The position numbers and the translations under genes were made by a program. The notes below the pieces were generated by a model. The model searched no databases and was not told where the DNA came from. It was given only the letters and a program-made list of their open reading frames with translations. DNA of 64,000 nt from JBMNGW01 sp050950025 (GTDB taxonomy: Bacteria; Spirochaetota; Spirochaetia; Sphaerochaetales; Sphaerochaetaceae). Within the stretch, counting starts at the first letter, position 1, and every line of letters starts with the position of its first letter. The stretch lies in NCBI GenBank assembly GCA_050950025.1, contig JBMNGW010000016.1, forward strand, positions 108,384-172,383. Reading direction: 5' to 3'. Shown here one piece after another: positions 28,068-36,133 of the stretch.

Positions 28068-28178
28068 TAAAAGAACGCAGGACCATCGGCCCATCATACC
28101 TGTAAGCGCCAATAAAAATCTAGAGCTTGCCGATTTTCTTCATAGGTGTTCTTTTGCAACGCAAAAAGCCTTCTGTAT

Positions 28179-28207
28179 TTGAGTTATCCTCCCTCTTTTG
28201 CTATAAT
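28179..28207 (+). promoter_or_regulatory. Promoter placed for a leaderless mscS-type mRNA
   Basis: TTGAGT (28179-28184), 17 nt, TATAAT (28202-28207); the ATG at 28215 starts 7 nt later, with no Shine-Dalgarno sequence. Confidence 0.65.
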
Positions 28208-28214
28208 TTACGGC

Positions 28215-29306
28215 ATGAATTTTCTATTAACCGTTAAACAAACGCTAGGCAACCATTTCAGCGATTATCTTAGTGCCCTGCTTATCTTCATCGGAGGGCT
28301 TTTAATCCTCTCAGTGATTCGGCGCTTTTGCAAAAAAAACCTTAAAAAAGAAACATCGTCACCAAAATTGCCTAAGGCGCTGATACAATTCATTCAGCAC
28401 CATCTAATCCCTTTGGGATACTTGGGTCTCCTTTCGCTTATTGTAAACACCGTACCACTGAATGCCCAGGTGCAAAGCATCGCTGCCACGGCTTTTGCTT
28501 TGGTGGCAACCATCGTTATTATTCGGGCCGCCCTTAGTAGCATTGAGCTATGGTTTGATACCTTCTTTCTTAAAAAAGACTTTACTATCGAAAAAAGACG
28601 AGGCCTCAAACCGCTGCTTTCATTGATAAAACTTACTATTTGGATAATAGCAGCCATCTTTTTACTGGGGAATTTAGGAGTTGATGTTACGGCAGCCTTA
28701 GCGGGATTGGGTATCGGGGGTATTGCTGTAGCCATTGCGGCCCAAGGGTTGTTAAGCGACTTGTTCAGTTATTTCGTTGTCTATTTGGACAAACCGTTTG
28801 AGATAGGCGATTTCATTGTTTTCGGCGATTCATCGGGAGTGGTGGAAAATATTGGCATTAAATCGAGTCGCATCAGAGCCCTTTCGGGCGAAATCATGGT
28901 GCTGTCAAATAGCTCGTTGACCTCTTCTGTTATCCATAACTATAAGCAGATGGAAAAACGGCGGGTAGCCTTTAGTATCGATGTCCCCTTTGAAACACCG
29001 TCGGCGAAGCTCCAGATAATCCCCTCACTTATTAAAAACGCTATACAAGAGGTAAAAACAATCCAAGGGGTGAGTCTGTACTACTCTCATTTGAGCTCTT
29101 TAGCTAACCATGCCATCTCTTTTGAAACAGTCTACTATGTCCCTTCCCCCGATTATGCTGTCCATATGCAAGTCCAACAGGAGATTTTCCTTGCCATTGT
29201 GAACCAGTTTGGCCAAGAAGAGATTGCGTTTGCCTATCCTACAAGTAAGCTTTTTTTTGCAGATGACAAAGCGGTACATCTAGTAATGCAAGATAGGCAA
29301 ATATAA
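28215..29306 (+). CDS. MscS-type mechanosensitive ion channel
   Basis: 363 aa. Several hydrophobic segments in the first 190 residues; the pore-lining helix DVTAALAGLGIGGIAVAIAAQ with the Gly/Ala pattern of MscS, then the beta domain PFEIGDFIVFGDSSGVVENIGIKSSRI. It opens under membrane tension to release solutes in osmotic downshock. Start chosen at 28215 since it follows the -10 box at the leaderless distance and opens MNFLLTVKQTLG. The stop overlaps the next gene by one base (TAATG). Confidence 0.9.
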   Translation: MNFLLTVKQTLGNHFSDYLSALLIFIGGLLILSVIRRFCKKNLKKETSSPKLPKALIQFIQHHLIPLGYLGLLSLIVNTVPLNAQVQSIAATAFALVATIVIIRAALSSIELWFDTFFLKKDFTIEKRRGLKPLLSLIKLTIWIIAAIFLLGNLGVDVTAALAGLGIGGIAVAIAAQGLLSDLFSYFVVYLDKPFEIGDFIVFGDSSGVVENIGIKSSRIRALSGEIMVLSNSSLTSSVIHNYKQMEKRRVAFSIDVPFETPSAKLQIIPSLIKNAIQEVKTIQGVSLYYSHLSSLANHAISFETVYYVPSPDYAVHMQVQQEIFLAIVNQFGQEEIAFAYPTSKLFFADDKAVHLVMQDRQI

Positions 29307-30412
29307 TGTCTATCATTGTCAGTGCCGTGGTTAATCGGCGTCAGTGGCGCAGTTTTTTCCACTTTCCCCTACGCCTGTATCGGGACAATCCTTTTTATGT
29401 TCCCCCGCTATTGAGCGACGAAAAAATGTCCTTTGCTAAAAATAAAAACCCGAGTCTTGAAAAAGCGCGCCTGCAGGCATTTTTAGCCAAAAGGGGAAAA
29501 GAGGTTGTCGGTCGAATTGCGGTTGTCATCCTGCCAAACAAACCTTCTCAAGCCCGCTTTACCCGCTATGATGTCATAAACGATTTTGCAGTAAGCAAAG
29601 TATTGTTTGAGCATGTGCGCAATTGGGCTACCAAAGAGGGAGCGTACACCCTAGTGGGGCCGATGGGCTTTTCTAGTCTCGATAAACAAGGTCTTTTAAT
29701 TGAGGGCTTTGATCAATTAAGCACTTCAACCACCTTATACAATGCCCCTTATTATGCTAAGCACCTTCAACAGTTGGGCTTTGAAAAAGATGCCGATTGG
29801 ATTGAATATCGCATTACGGTCCCCAAAACGCTAGATCCGCGCATTGAAAGAATAGCCCTTCTGGCCCAAAAACGAAATAAGTACCGCCTCCTTCATTTTA
29901 ACCATAAAAAAGAGATTCTCCCCTTTGTCGAAGAGATGTTTCAGATGTACAACACCTCTTTTGCCCCTTTATACGGCTTTACGGCTTTAAACGACCTCCA
30001 AATTGCTGCAGTCAAAAAACAATTCTATGCTGTTATCAGAGCTGAGTTCTTATTTGTGGTTGTCGATGAGAATGAGCATGTCATCGGTTTTGGCATTATG
30101 GTCCCCTCCCTTTCTAAGGCGTTACAACAGGCACAAGGAAGGCTCTTCCCCTTTGGCTGGAGGCATCTTAAAAAGGCGCTACGCTTTAGCAACGTGCTCG
30201 ATTTATACTTAATTGCAGTCAACCCAGCCTACTTTGGCAAAGGAGTCAATGCTGTCATCCTGAATGCAGGAATCAAGCAGGCAATAAAGCACAATATAAG
30301 CTATGCCGAAACAGGACCTGAATTGGAAGATAATATGCTTGTGCAAGCCCAGTGGAAAGGCTTTGAAACCCTCCAACACAAAAGAAGACGCTCTTTCAAA
30401 TGCAGATTGTAA
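29306..30412 (+). CDS. GNAT-like acyltransferase of unknown substrate
   Basis: 368 aa. The N-terminal DNPFYVPPLLSDEKMSF and VVGRIAVVILPNK resemble a family of large proteins with a GNAT-like fold (YghO-like). C-terminal IGFGIMVPSLSKALQQAQGRLFPFGW and YAETGPELEDN are the best conserved-looking blocks. Translationally coupled to mscS (TAATG). I cannot name its reaction; transfer of an acyl group is a fold-level guess. Confidence 0.55.
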   Translation: MSIIVSAVVNRRQWRSFFHFPLRLYRDNPFYVPPLLSDEKMSFAKNKNPSLEKARLQAFLAKRGKEVVGRIAVVILPNKPSQARFTRYDVINDFAVSKVLFEHVRNWATKEGAYTLVGPMGFSSLDKQGLLIEGFDQLSTSTTLYNAPYYAKHLQQLGFEKDADWIEYRITVPKTLDPRIERIALLAQKRNKYRLLHFNHKKEILPFVEEMFQMYNTSFAPLYGFTALNDLQIAAVKKQFYAVIRAEFLFVVVDENEHVIGFGIMVPSLSKALQQAQGRLFPFGWRHLKKALRFSNVLDLYLIAVNPAYFGKGVNAVILNAGIKQAIKHNISYAETGPELEDNMLVQAQWKGFETLQHKRRRSFKCRL

Positions 30413-30435
30413 ATGCTTTGTGGCCATGGTAATCT
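30407..30435 (+). promoter_or_regulatory. Candidate leaderless promoter for HAD gene
   Basis: TTGTAA (30407-30412), 17 nt, TAATCT (30430-30435), ATG at 30443 after 7 nt. It overlaps the end of the previous gene. Weaker boxes than the others of this type. Confidence 0.45.
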
Positions 30436-30442
30436 GCCAACT

Positions 30443-31174
30443 ATGAATACGTTACCGGCTTGGATTATTACCGATTTAGATGAAACGCTGCTCCTTAGTG
30501 ATCGCACTCTTACTGACCGTACCCTATCGGCTTTAACTGCCATCCGACAGTTGGGAGTCCATTTTGGCATTGCCACTACCCGCAGCAAAGGTTTCGCTCA
30601 AATCTTACTTGATCAACTGAAGCCCAACTTAGCGGTATTAAGTGGCGGAGCTATGGTTTTGATCGACGAAAAGGTTGTATACCGCCAATCCCTCGATTCT
30701 CAAGAACTGCATCATTTGCTTACACACCTTGATCAACTTGGGGATGTTCAGGCAATCAGCATTGATACTCCTCAAGGACGTATTGGCAAATATGAGTCGT
30801 ACCCCATCCCCTTTGAACAAGAGGTTTACAGCATGTTCATTTGGCTTTCAGAACCAATGAATATCGAAAAAGCCCACTTACGGTATCCTAATACAGTATT
30901 TACACATCTGTGGGAGCCTAATATGTATCGGGCCAGCCACATAAAAGCAACTAAAGACGGAGCCTTAAAGTATGTGTTAAAAGATATTAATCCCCAAGAT
31001 GTCCTGTGTTTTGGCGATGATTTAATGGATGTGGGGATGCTTGAACATTTTAACGGTGTTGCTGTTTCCAACGCCCACCCCAAAGCCCTTAATGCTGCCA
31101 CCGCTATCACCAAAAGCAATAATGAAGAGGGGGTGGCCCACTATTTGGAACACCTGCTCTCCTTTCTTGCATAA
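30443..31174 (+). CDS. HAD-superfamily IIB (Cof-type) phosphatase
   Basis: 243 aa. Motif I WIITDLDETLLLS with the nucleophile Asp, motif II IATTRSKG, motif III Lys in IKATKDGALKY, motif IV FGDDLMDVGML. Cof-type members dephosphorylate sugar phosphates or FMN/PLP-like cofactors. Start at 30443 chosen because it puts motif I at residue 10, as usual. Substrate unknown. Confidence 0.85.
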   Translation: MNTLPAWIITDLDETLLLSDRTLTDRTLSALTAIRQLGVHFGIATTRSKGFAQILLDQLKPNLAVLSGGAMVLIDEKVVYRQSLDSQELHHLLTHLDQLGDVQAISIDTPQGRIGKYESYPIPFEQEVYSMFIWLSEPMNIEKAHLRYPNTVFTHLWEPNMYRASHIKATKDGALKYVLKDINPQDVLCFGDDLMDVGMLEHFNGVAVSNAHPKALNAATAITKSNNEEGVAHYLEHLLSFLA

Positions 31175-31196
31175 AAACTCTTTTGACCTTTATACT
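31167..31196 (+). promoter_or_regulatory. Leaderless-type promoter for polyprenyl synthase gene
   Basis: TTGCAT (31167-31172), 18 nt, TATACT (31191-31196), then exactly 6 nt to ATG 31203. No Shine-Dalgarno sequence. Confidence 0.6.
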
Positions 31197-31202
31197 AGCG
31201 GT

Positions 31203-32246
31203 ATGCAAGAATGGTTACTGGCTATTGAGCAGGAGTTACAGAAGGTATTACCCCCCCAAATTGATAATCAATGGGCATCGCGTATCGCTCAAACACCACA
31301 GTTGTACCAAGAGCCTCAGTTGTTTGGCCGCATCATTGCCCCCGCTAGTGATTTGGTGTACCGGGGAGGCAAACGCTGGCGCCCGCTTCTAATGTTACTG
31401 AATGCTAAAATGCTGGGTTCTTCTGAGGCAGTTGCTACAGCTTTGCCTCTTACCCCGTTAGTCGAATTGCCTCACAACGGCTCGTTAATCGTCGATGACA
31501 TTGAAGATAATTCTGATGTGCGTCGCGGAGAGCCGGCTGTCCATACCATTTGGGGCATCGATATTTCAATTAATGCGGCCAATCTTCTCTATTATTTACC
31601 GACAGTGTTAATTGATGAATCTGCTTGTAGCCCCCAGCAAAAATTACGACTCTACCAAACATATGCCCGTTACATGCGTAAAATTCACCTTGGGCAGGGG
31701 ATGGATATTGTCTGGCACAACCAAAAAAAGAGTCTTCCCTCTTTGGAAGCCTATGAAGCTATGTGCAGAATGAAAACAGGGTGCCTAGCAGCCATGGGAG
31801 CGCAATTCGGGGCCATCATAGCCACAGAAGATGAACAGAGTATCCAAGATGCCGCCTCCATTGGTGAATCAATCGGCCTCTTTTTCCAAATGATGGATGA
31901 TATCATTAATCTTGAGAGGGGGAATCCAGGGAAAATGCAAGGTGATGACCTAGTTGAAAACAAAAAAAGTCTCCCCTTAATCCTCTATGGAAACAAGAAT
32001 GAACAAACGTTTGCCGACTTACACTCGTTGTATCACCTTGCTCGCACAAGCGGCTACGAAGCAGCCCAAAAAGAGATTCTGCATTTTATTGAGCGCCTAA
32101 AAAGCAGCGGAGCCCTTTATGACTCACGCCGCATTGCATTAGATTTACTTGATACTATTGGCAAGCAGATTCACCGCACCTATGAAAGGTCCCCAGAACG
32201 TGATTATTTGGAGAATCTGCTAGGCAGTTTTGCTAAAGAACACTAA
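31203..32246 (+). CDS. Polyprenyl diphosphate synthase
   Basis: 347 aa trans-isoprenyl diphosphate synthase. GGKRWRPLL (substrate Lys/Arg), first Asp-rich motif VDDIEDNSDVRRG (DDxxD), second motif FQMMDDIINLERG, which is DDxxN rather than the usual bacterial DDxxD. Residues before the first motif (ELPHNGSLIVDD) set chain length. It makes a long isoprenoid diphosphate for undecaprenyl- or quinone-type carriers. Start at 31203 gives MQEWLLAIEQEL. Its stop overlaps the convergent NifX-like gene by 4 nt. Confidence 0.85.
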   Translation: MQEWLLAIEQELQKVLPPQIDNQWASRIAQTPQLYQEPQLFGRIIAPASDLVYRGGKRWRPLLMLLNAKMLGSSEAVATALPLTPLVELPHNGSLIVDDIEDNSDVRRGEPAVHTIWGIDISINAANLLYYLPTVLIDESACSPQQKLRLYQTYARYMRKIHLGQGMDIVWHNQKKSLPSLEAYEAMCRMKTGCLAAMGAQFGAIIATEDEQSIQDAASIGESIGLFFQMMDDIINLERGNPGKMQGDDLVENKKSLPLILYGNKNEQTFADLHSLYHLARTSGYEAAQKEILHFIERLKSSGALYDSRRIALDLLDTIGKQIHRTYERSPERDYLENLLGSFAKEH

Positions 32247-32620
32247 GGCTGATCGGGACAGTTGCCATGATCAAAAAACTCACATCCCCAAGCATCACAC
32301 AACTCGCCGCTGGAAAGAAGCTTGCCGCTCAAAAAGGCATCCACAACAGCCCTAGCTTCTCCTTGGGCTCCGATGATGTAAGGAATATCAAGTTTTTTAA
32401 ACTCATCGGCCGCAGCTTTTCCCATTCTGCCGGTAATGAGTATGTTAGCTCCCGTATGCTGGACAAATTCAGGCAATTCGCAAGGCCTGTGCCCTGGGTT
32501 TTTAAATTTCTCTATTTTACAAATATGGCCCTCTTTCGTATCAAAGAGGAGGAAATTTTCACACAGCCCAAAATGTCCGCTCACCACATCTTTTTCAACT
32601 GCTACAGCTATCCTTTTCAT
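32243..32620 (-). CDS. NifX/NafY-like (dinitrogenase iron-molybdenum cofactor family) protein
   Basis: 125 aa, RBS GGGAGGCGT. VAVEKDVVSGHFGLCENFLLFD and ILITGRMGKAAADEFKKLDI are the PF02579 hallmarks; a C-terminal Cys-rich tail (CDAWGCEFFDHGNC) may hold a metal. Such stand-alone proteins occur in anaerobes without nitrogenase, often next to Mrp/NBP35-type ATPases; none is here. Metal-cluster handling is likely. Confidence 0.8.
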   Translation of the reverse strand: MKRIAVAVEKDVVSGHFGLCENFLLFDTKEGHICKIEKFKNPGHRPCELPEFVQHTGANILITGRMGKAAADEFKKLDIPYIIGAQGEARAVVDAFLSGKLLSSGELCDAWGCEFFDHGNCPDQP

Positions 32621-32715
32621 ACGCCTCCCTCTTGCGCTTACGCTACTTATAGGATACTTTATTATCGATACATGTCAAGCCGATTAAGACATTTTTGCCA
32701 AGATTGGTGATATAT

Positions 32716-32753
32716 AAGCAAGATATATTACATAAATTTCTTATATATTGCTT
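32716..32753 (+). promoter_or_regulatory. AT-rich dyad upstream of nitroreductase gene
   Basis: AAGCAA-N-ATATAT (32716-32728) is mirrored by ATATAT-TGCTT (32743-32753). It lies right before the AGGAG of the nitroreductase gene, a plausible repressor site or leader hairpin. Confidence 0.4.
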
Positions 32754-32769
32754 AAAAAAAGGAGAATGC

Positions 32770-33339
32770 ATGGAACTGCAACAAACGTTGGACAATCGAA
32801 GAGCCTATCGGGCTATCAGTAACGACCCTATTGAAAAAGAAACGCTCGAACAATTGGCCCTAGCGGCTCGATTGGCCCCCTCTGCCGGCAATAGCCAGCC
32901 GTGGAGAATTATTACTGTCAGCAATCCAGAAATTCTTCATTCAATGCACGGAGTTCTTTCACGAGGCAATTATTGGGCCTCAAAAGCAGCTGCCATTACC
33001 GCCTTCATTACTAAAAAGGAGTGGAGCATTCAATTGGGAGAAAGACCGTTTGCCTATTTTGAATTGGGTATGGCAGCTATGGCTTACCAGTTAAAAGCCA
33101 CTGAAGAACATCTGGTGGCCCACCCTATTGCCGGCTTCAATGATGAAAAGGCTAAAGCGCTTTTGAACATTGGATCAACCGAGCAGGTGTTTGTCCTGAT
33201 TATCTTAGGCCATAAAATTGAGGACGACTCTTTTTTACATGATAAACACCGCCAAGCAGAACATGAGCAACGAACACGTAAACCCCTTAACGAAATCTTT
33301 GCCTTTGACAGCTGGAATGAAAAGCTCAATCCTCAATAA
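32770..33339 (+). CDS. Nitroreductase-family FMN protein
   Basis: 189 aa, start ATG 32770 behind AAAGGAGAATGC. Nitroreductase fold: LDNRRAYRAISNDPIEKETLEQL, LAARLAPSAGNSQPWRII (FMN-binding), YFELGMAAMAYQLKATEEHL and VFVLIILGHK. Uses FMN and NAD(P)H to reduce nitro, quinone or similar compounds. Monocistronic by spacing. True substrate unknown. Confidence 0.85.
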   Translation: MELQQTLDNRRAYRAISNDPIEKETLEQLALAARLAPSAGNSQPWRIITVSNPEILHSMHGVLSRGNYWASKAAAITAFITKKEWSIQLGERPFAYFELGMAAMAYQLKATEEHLVAHPIAGFNDEKAKALLNIGSTEQVFVLIILGHKIEDDSFLHDKHRQAEHEQRTRKPLNEIFAFDSWNEKLNPQ

Positions 33340-33384
33340 GCTATGAAATAACGGATCCAATAGCCCTCTTTAATTTGTCTATTG

Positions 33385-33413
33385 TTGCGCTTTCGTTACG
33401 ACCGTTATAGAAT
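33385..33413 (+). promoter_or_regulatory. Leaderless-type promoter for cyclic-nucleotide-binding gene
   Basis: TTGCGC (33385-33390), 17 nt, TAGAAT (33408-33413), 6 nt to ATG 33420. No Shine-Dalgarno sequence. Confidence 0.6.
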
Positions 33414-33419
33414 GCGATT

Positions 33420-33902
33420 ATGGCTTTGCAAACAATAAATAACGAATACTTAAGCAAACACAGCATGTTCGGTGGCTTATCTGCTAGTGAACTGGATCTT
33501 ATTCGCCCCTATTTACAAAGTGGCAACTACCCTAAAGGCTCTGCTATTTTACGCCAAGGCAATGAGAATAGTACCGTCTATTTCATAGTTGAAGGAAAAG
33601 TTGCCATTCAAAAAGCAACAGAAGATGAGACGCAGAAAGTGCGGCACATCACCACATTAGCTGAAGGCGATTCATTTGGTGAAATGGAACTTATTGACGT
33701 GCAGCCCTGTGCAGCCTCTGTGGTCTGTCTAACTGATACCCAAACTATTTCACTTTCGAACCATGCGCTCTATTTGCTTTCTCAATCTCATCTGTCTGTT
33801 TTTACCCGTATTATTATGAACTTAGCTCGCGACATTAGTAGACGACTGCGGTCCACCGACAACCTTTTGGCCATGATGGCCAAAAGCAATACTATTGAGT
33901 AA
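33420..33902 (+). CDS. Stand-alone cyclic-nucleotide-binding domain protein
   Basis: 160 aa with one cNMP-binding domain (ILRQGNENSTVYFIVEGKVAIQ, GDSFGEMELIDVQPCAASV) and no helix-turn-helix, so it is not a Crp-type activator on its own. The phosphate-binding cassette has Cys where cAMP binders usually have Arg (PCAASV), so it may not bind cyclic nucleotide. The C-terminal helix region (IIMNLARDISRRLRSTDNLL) resembles the Crp dimer helix. Eleven bases separate it from the aldehyde dehydrogenase gene. Confidence 0.8.
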   Translation: MALQTINNEYLSKHSMFGGLSASELDLIRPYLQSGNYPKGSAILRQGNENSTVYFIVEGKVAIQKATEDETQKVRHITTLAEGDSFGEMELIDVQPCAASVVCLTDTQTISLSNHALYLLSQSHLSVFTRIIMNLARDISRRLRSTDNLLAMMAKSNTIE

Positions 33903-33913
33903 GCGGTACACGT

Positions 33914-35242
33914 ATGAAATGCTCAGCCCTTTTTGAGTTACAAAAACAGCATCTGAGCACAAAAGCTACCTTACCTGTTGCCCGGCGCCTATCATTGCTT
34001 AAGAGCTTACAAAAAACCATAAACGAATATCAACAAGCTATTGTTGAAGCTTTGCGCCTTGATTTAGGCAAAGGATCCAGCGAAAGCCTCCTTAGCGAAA
34101 TCGGGTTGGTCCACACAGAGCTTAGGTATGCTATTAGCCACCTTAAGCGGTGGACTCGCCCCCAAAAAAAGAAAAGTCCTTTGATTCACTTTCCCAGCCG
34201 CAGCTACATTATTGCCGAGCCGCTGGGAACGGCTTTAATCATCAGCCCTTGGAACTACCCTTTTTTACTTTGCATAACGCCTTTAATAGGAGCTCTAAGT
34301 GCCGGATGCACCGCTATCCTAAAGCCCTCTTCTAAAGCTCCCGCCACTGCCAAAGTCCTTTTTCAGATTCTCCAAACAGCTATGGGAGCTGAAGATGCTG
34401 CAGTTGTGTTACATCCATCAGAAGATCTGCTTAACTTTCCTTTTGATACACTCTTTTTCACCGGCAGCACAGAAGTGGGAAAATTGGTGATGCGAAAAGC
34501 CTCTGAACATCTGAGTCGTCTTACGTTGGAATTAGGGGGTAAAAGCCCCGTTGTAGTCGACCAATCGGCTCCCATCGACCTTACTGCCAAACGGATCGCA
34601 TTTGGCAAAATGCTTAATGCGGGACAAACATGCGTTGCCCCCGATTATGTGCTTGTTCACAAAAGCAAAGAAGAGCAGTTATGCAATGCCTTAGAAAAAG
34701 AGTTTAGGGCTGCCAAAGAGTATGAATACCCTTTTATCATCAATGAGGAACACTACCAGCGCCTTATGGCTTTAGCTGATTACCAGTGCCCCACAGACAA
34801 GGATAAAAGGATTATATGGCCGACGCTCATCCGCTCGGTTGCCATCGACTCTCCTCTTATGCAACAAGAAATTTTTGGCCCACTATTGCCTGTATTACCG
34901 TATGAAACTGACCAAGAAGCACTGCAAATCATGCAGCAGTTTCCCAAACCGCTGGCTTTCTACCTCTTTACTTCTAAGCGCACAACAGTGCAGTGGTATC
35001 TAAAAAACTTCTCTTTTGGGGGAGGCTGTATTAACGATACAATCGTCCATTTAGCCAATGTTCATTTGGGATTTGGAGGAATCGGTCCCAGCGGCATGGG
35101 TTCCTACCACGGCAAAAAAAGCTTCGATGCCTTCAGTCATGAAAAAAGCATCTTACGAAAATCGCTTTATATCGATGTGCCGTTGCGCTATCCCCCTTTT
35201 ACCAAGGTCAAACAGCGGTTGTTAAAACTATTTTTCAGCTGA
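33914..35242 (+). CDS. Aldehyde dehydrogenase (class 3-like)
   Basis: 442 aa, shorter class-3 type. IISPWNYPFLLCITPLIGAL, KPSSKAP, FFTGSTEVGKLV (coenzyme), LTLELGGKSPVVVD with the general-base Glu, and AGQTCVAPDYVL with the catalytic Cys. Oxidises aliphatic or aromatic aldehydes with NAD(P). No obvious RBS before ATG 33914; it follows the cNMP gene by 11 nt and may be coupled to it. Confidence 0.9.
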   Translation: MKCSALFELQKQHLSTKATLPVARRLSLLKSLQKTINEYQQAIVEALRLDLGKGSSESLLSEIGLVHTELRYAISHLKRWTRPQKKKSPLIHFPSRSYIIAEPLGTALIISPWNYPFLLCITPLIGALSAGCTAILKPSSKAPATAKVLFQILQTAMGAEDAAVVLHPSEDLLNFPFDTLFFTGSTEVGKLVMRKASEHLSRLTLELGGKSPVVVDQSAPIDLTAKRIAFGKMLNAGQTCVAPDYVLVHKSKEEQLCNALEKEFRAAKEYEYPFIINEEHYQRLMALADYQCPTDKDKRIIWPTLIRSVAIDSPLMQQEIFGPLLPVLPYETDQEALQIMQQFPKPLAFYLFTSKRTTVQWYLKNFSFGGGCINDTIVHLANVHLGFGGIGPSGMGSYHGKKSFDAFSHEKSILRKSLYIDVPLRYPPFTKVKQRLLKLFFS

Positions 35243-35245
35243 TAA

Positions 35246-35713
35246 TCAAAAAGAGCAGAGCTCAACCCATTCTAGGGCTTTGGTGACAGTAAACAGCTCC
35301 TCACACGTTACTTCAATGGCACTAGCAGCCGTTCCGGCAGCTGGAAACACCGTGGGAAACCGCCTCAAAGAGGTATCAAGATAGAGGTGGCAAGACGGTG
35401 GTAAATCAAACGGGCAAACTCCCCCCACCTCATAACCGGTGATCTCTTTAAGACGTAGGGCATCAAGCATGCGGGCTTTTAATCCAAAGCGGGTTTTAAA
35501 AAGCTTATTATTGATTTTTCTGTCTCCGGCAGCCACAACAACGATGCATTGATCTTCAGCAAAACTGAAAGCCAACGTTTTGGCAATACGAGCCTCTTCG
35601 ACACCCAAAGCTGAGGCGGCTAAACTGACTGTGGCACTGGAAGCCGAAAACTCAACAATCCGGTGATCCAATCCATGTTCTTTCACAAAAGAGCGTACCC
35701 GTTCAACTGACAT
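35246..35713 (-). CDS. YbaK/EbsC-family aminoacyl-tRNA deacylase
   Basis: 155 aa. AASALGVEEARIAKTLAFSF with the conserved Lys, VVVAAGDRKINNKLFK, and GYEVGGVCPFDLPP are typical of the YbaK/ProX family that clears mischarged tRNA in trans. RBS GAGGTAAAGC; a TATACT box lies about 30 nt upstream. Convergent with the aldehyde dehydrogenase. Confidence 0.85.
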   Translation of the reverse strand: MSVERVRSFVKEHGLDHRIVEFSASSATVSLAASALGVEEARIAKTLAFSFAEDQCIVVVAAGDRKINNKLFKTRFGLKARMLDALRLKEITGYEVGGVCPFDLPPSCHLYLDTSLRRFPTVFPAAGTAASAIEVTCEELFTVTKALEWVELCSF

Positions 35714-36036
35714 GCTTTACCTCACAGATTGCGGCAGTATAGCATAAAAAAAGGGGAAATTCGATGTAAGAAGAGCTTTTAATTGTCTGAAGTAGGGTCG
35801 AAGAATAGGGTCAACTTATGTAGCAAGATGGATTTACTCTCTTCCCCTCTCTTTGATTTTTGCAAATGCAACAAAAATAGCTAATTATTTATAGAATAAA
35901 ACATTATAATCTCCCACCTTTTTACTGACACTTCCTTCTGCCCTGTCAACAAAAAAGGAGATGGGAAACATGTGCTGTTTTGTATGCTCCTCTGTCACAA
36001 GGAGTTACAAAGCAGCAGTACTTATTTGACCTATAA
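35714..36036. other. AT-rich gap with one possible small open frame
   Basis: Between ybaK and the icd terminator. A 19-codon frame at 35970-36029 (MCCFVCSSVTRSY onward) has a good AAGGAGATGGGAAAC in front and a TATAAT near 35905, but nothing supports a product. Nothing else recognised. Confidence 0.3.
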
Positions 36037-36080
36037 GGGTAAAATAAGGTCCCTTCTGCCTTTTTTTACCTTATTTTCCT
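36037..36080 (-). terminator. Probable icd terminator
   Basis: AAAATAAGGT (36041-36050) pairs with ACCTTATTTT (36068-36077). Reading leftward the second arm ends in TTTTACC, a short T-tract. Confidence 0.55.
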
Positions 36081-36133
36081 CATCTGCTGCTTTTGTAACC
36101 AATGGTTGTCTAGCTTGTTTTTCTAACTCGAAT

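Noticed and set aside
35970..36029. 19-codon frame with a strong RBS upstream of icd terminator
   Set aside because: Good Shine-Dalgarno but too short, no family likeness, and overlaps AT-rich noise; kept only as a note in the gap entry.
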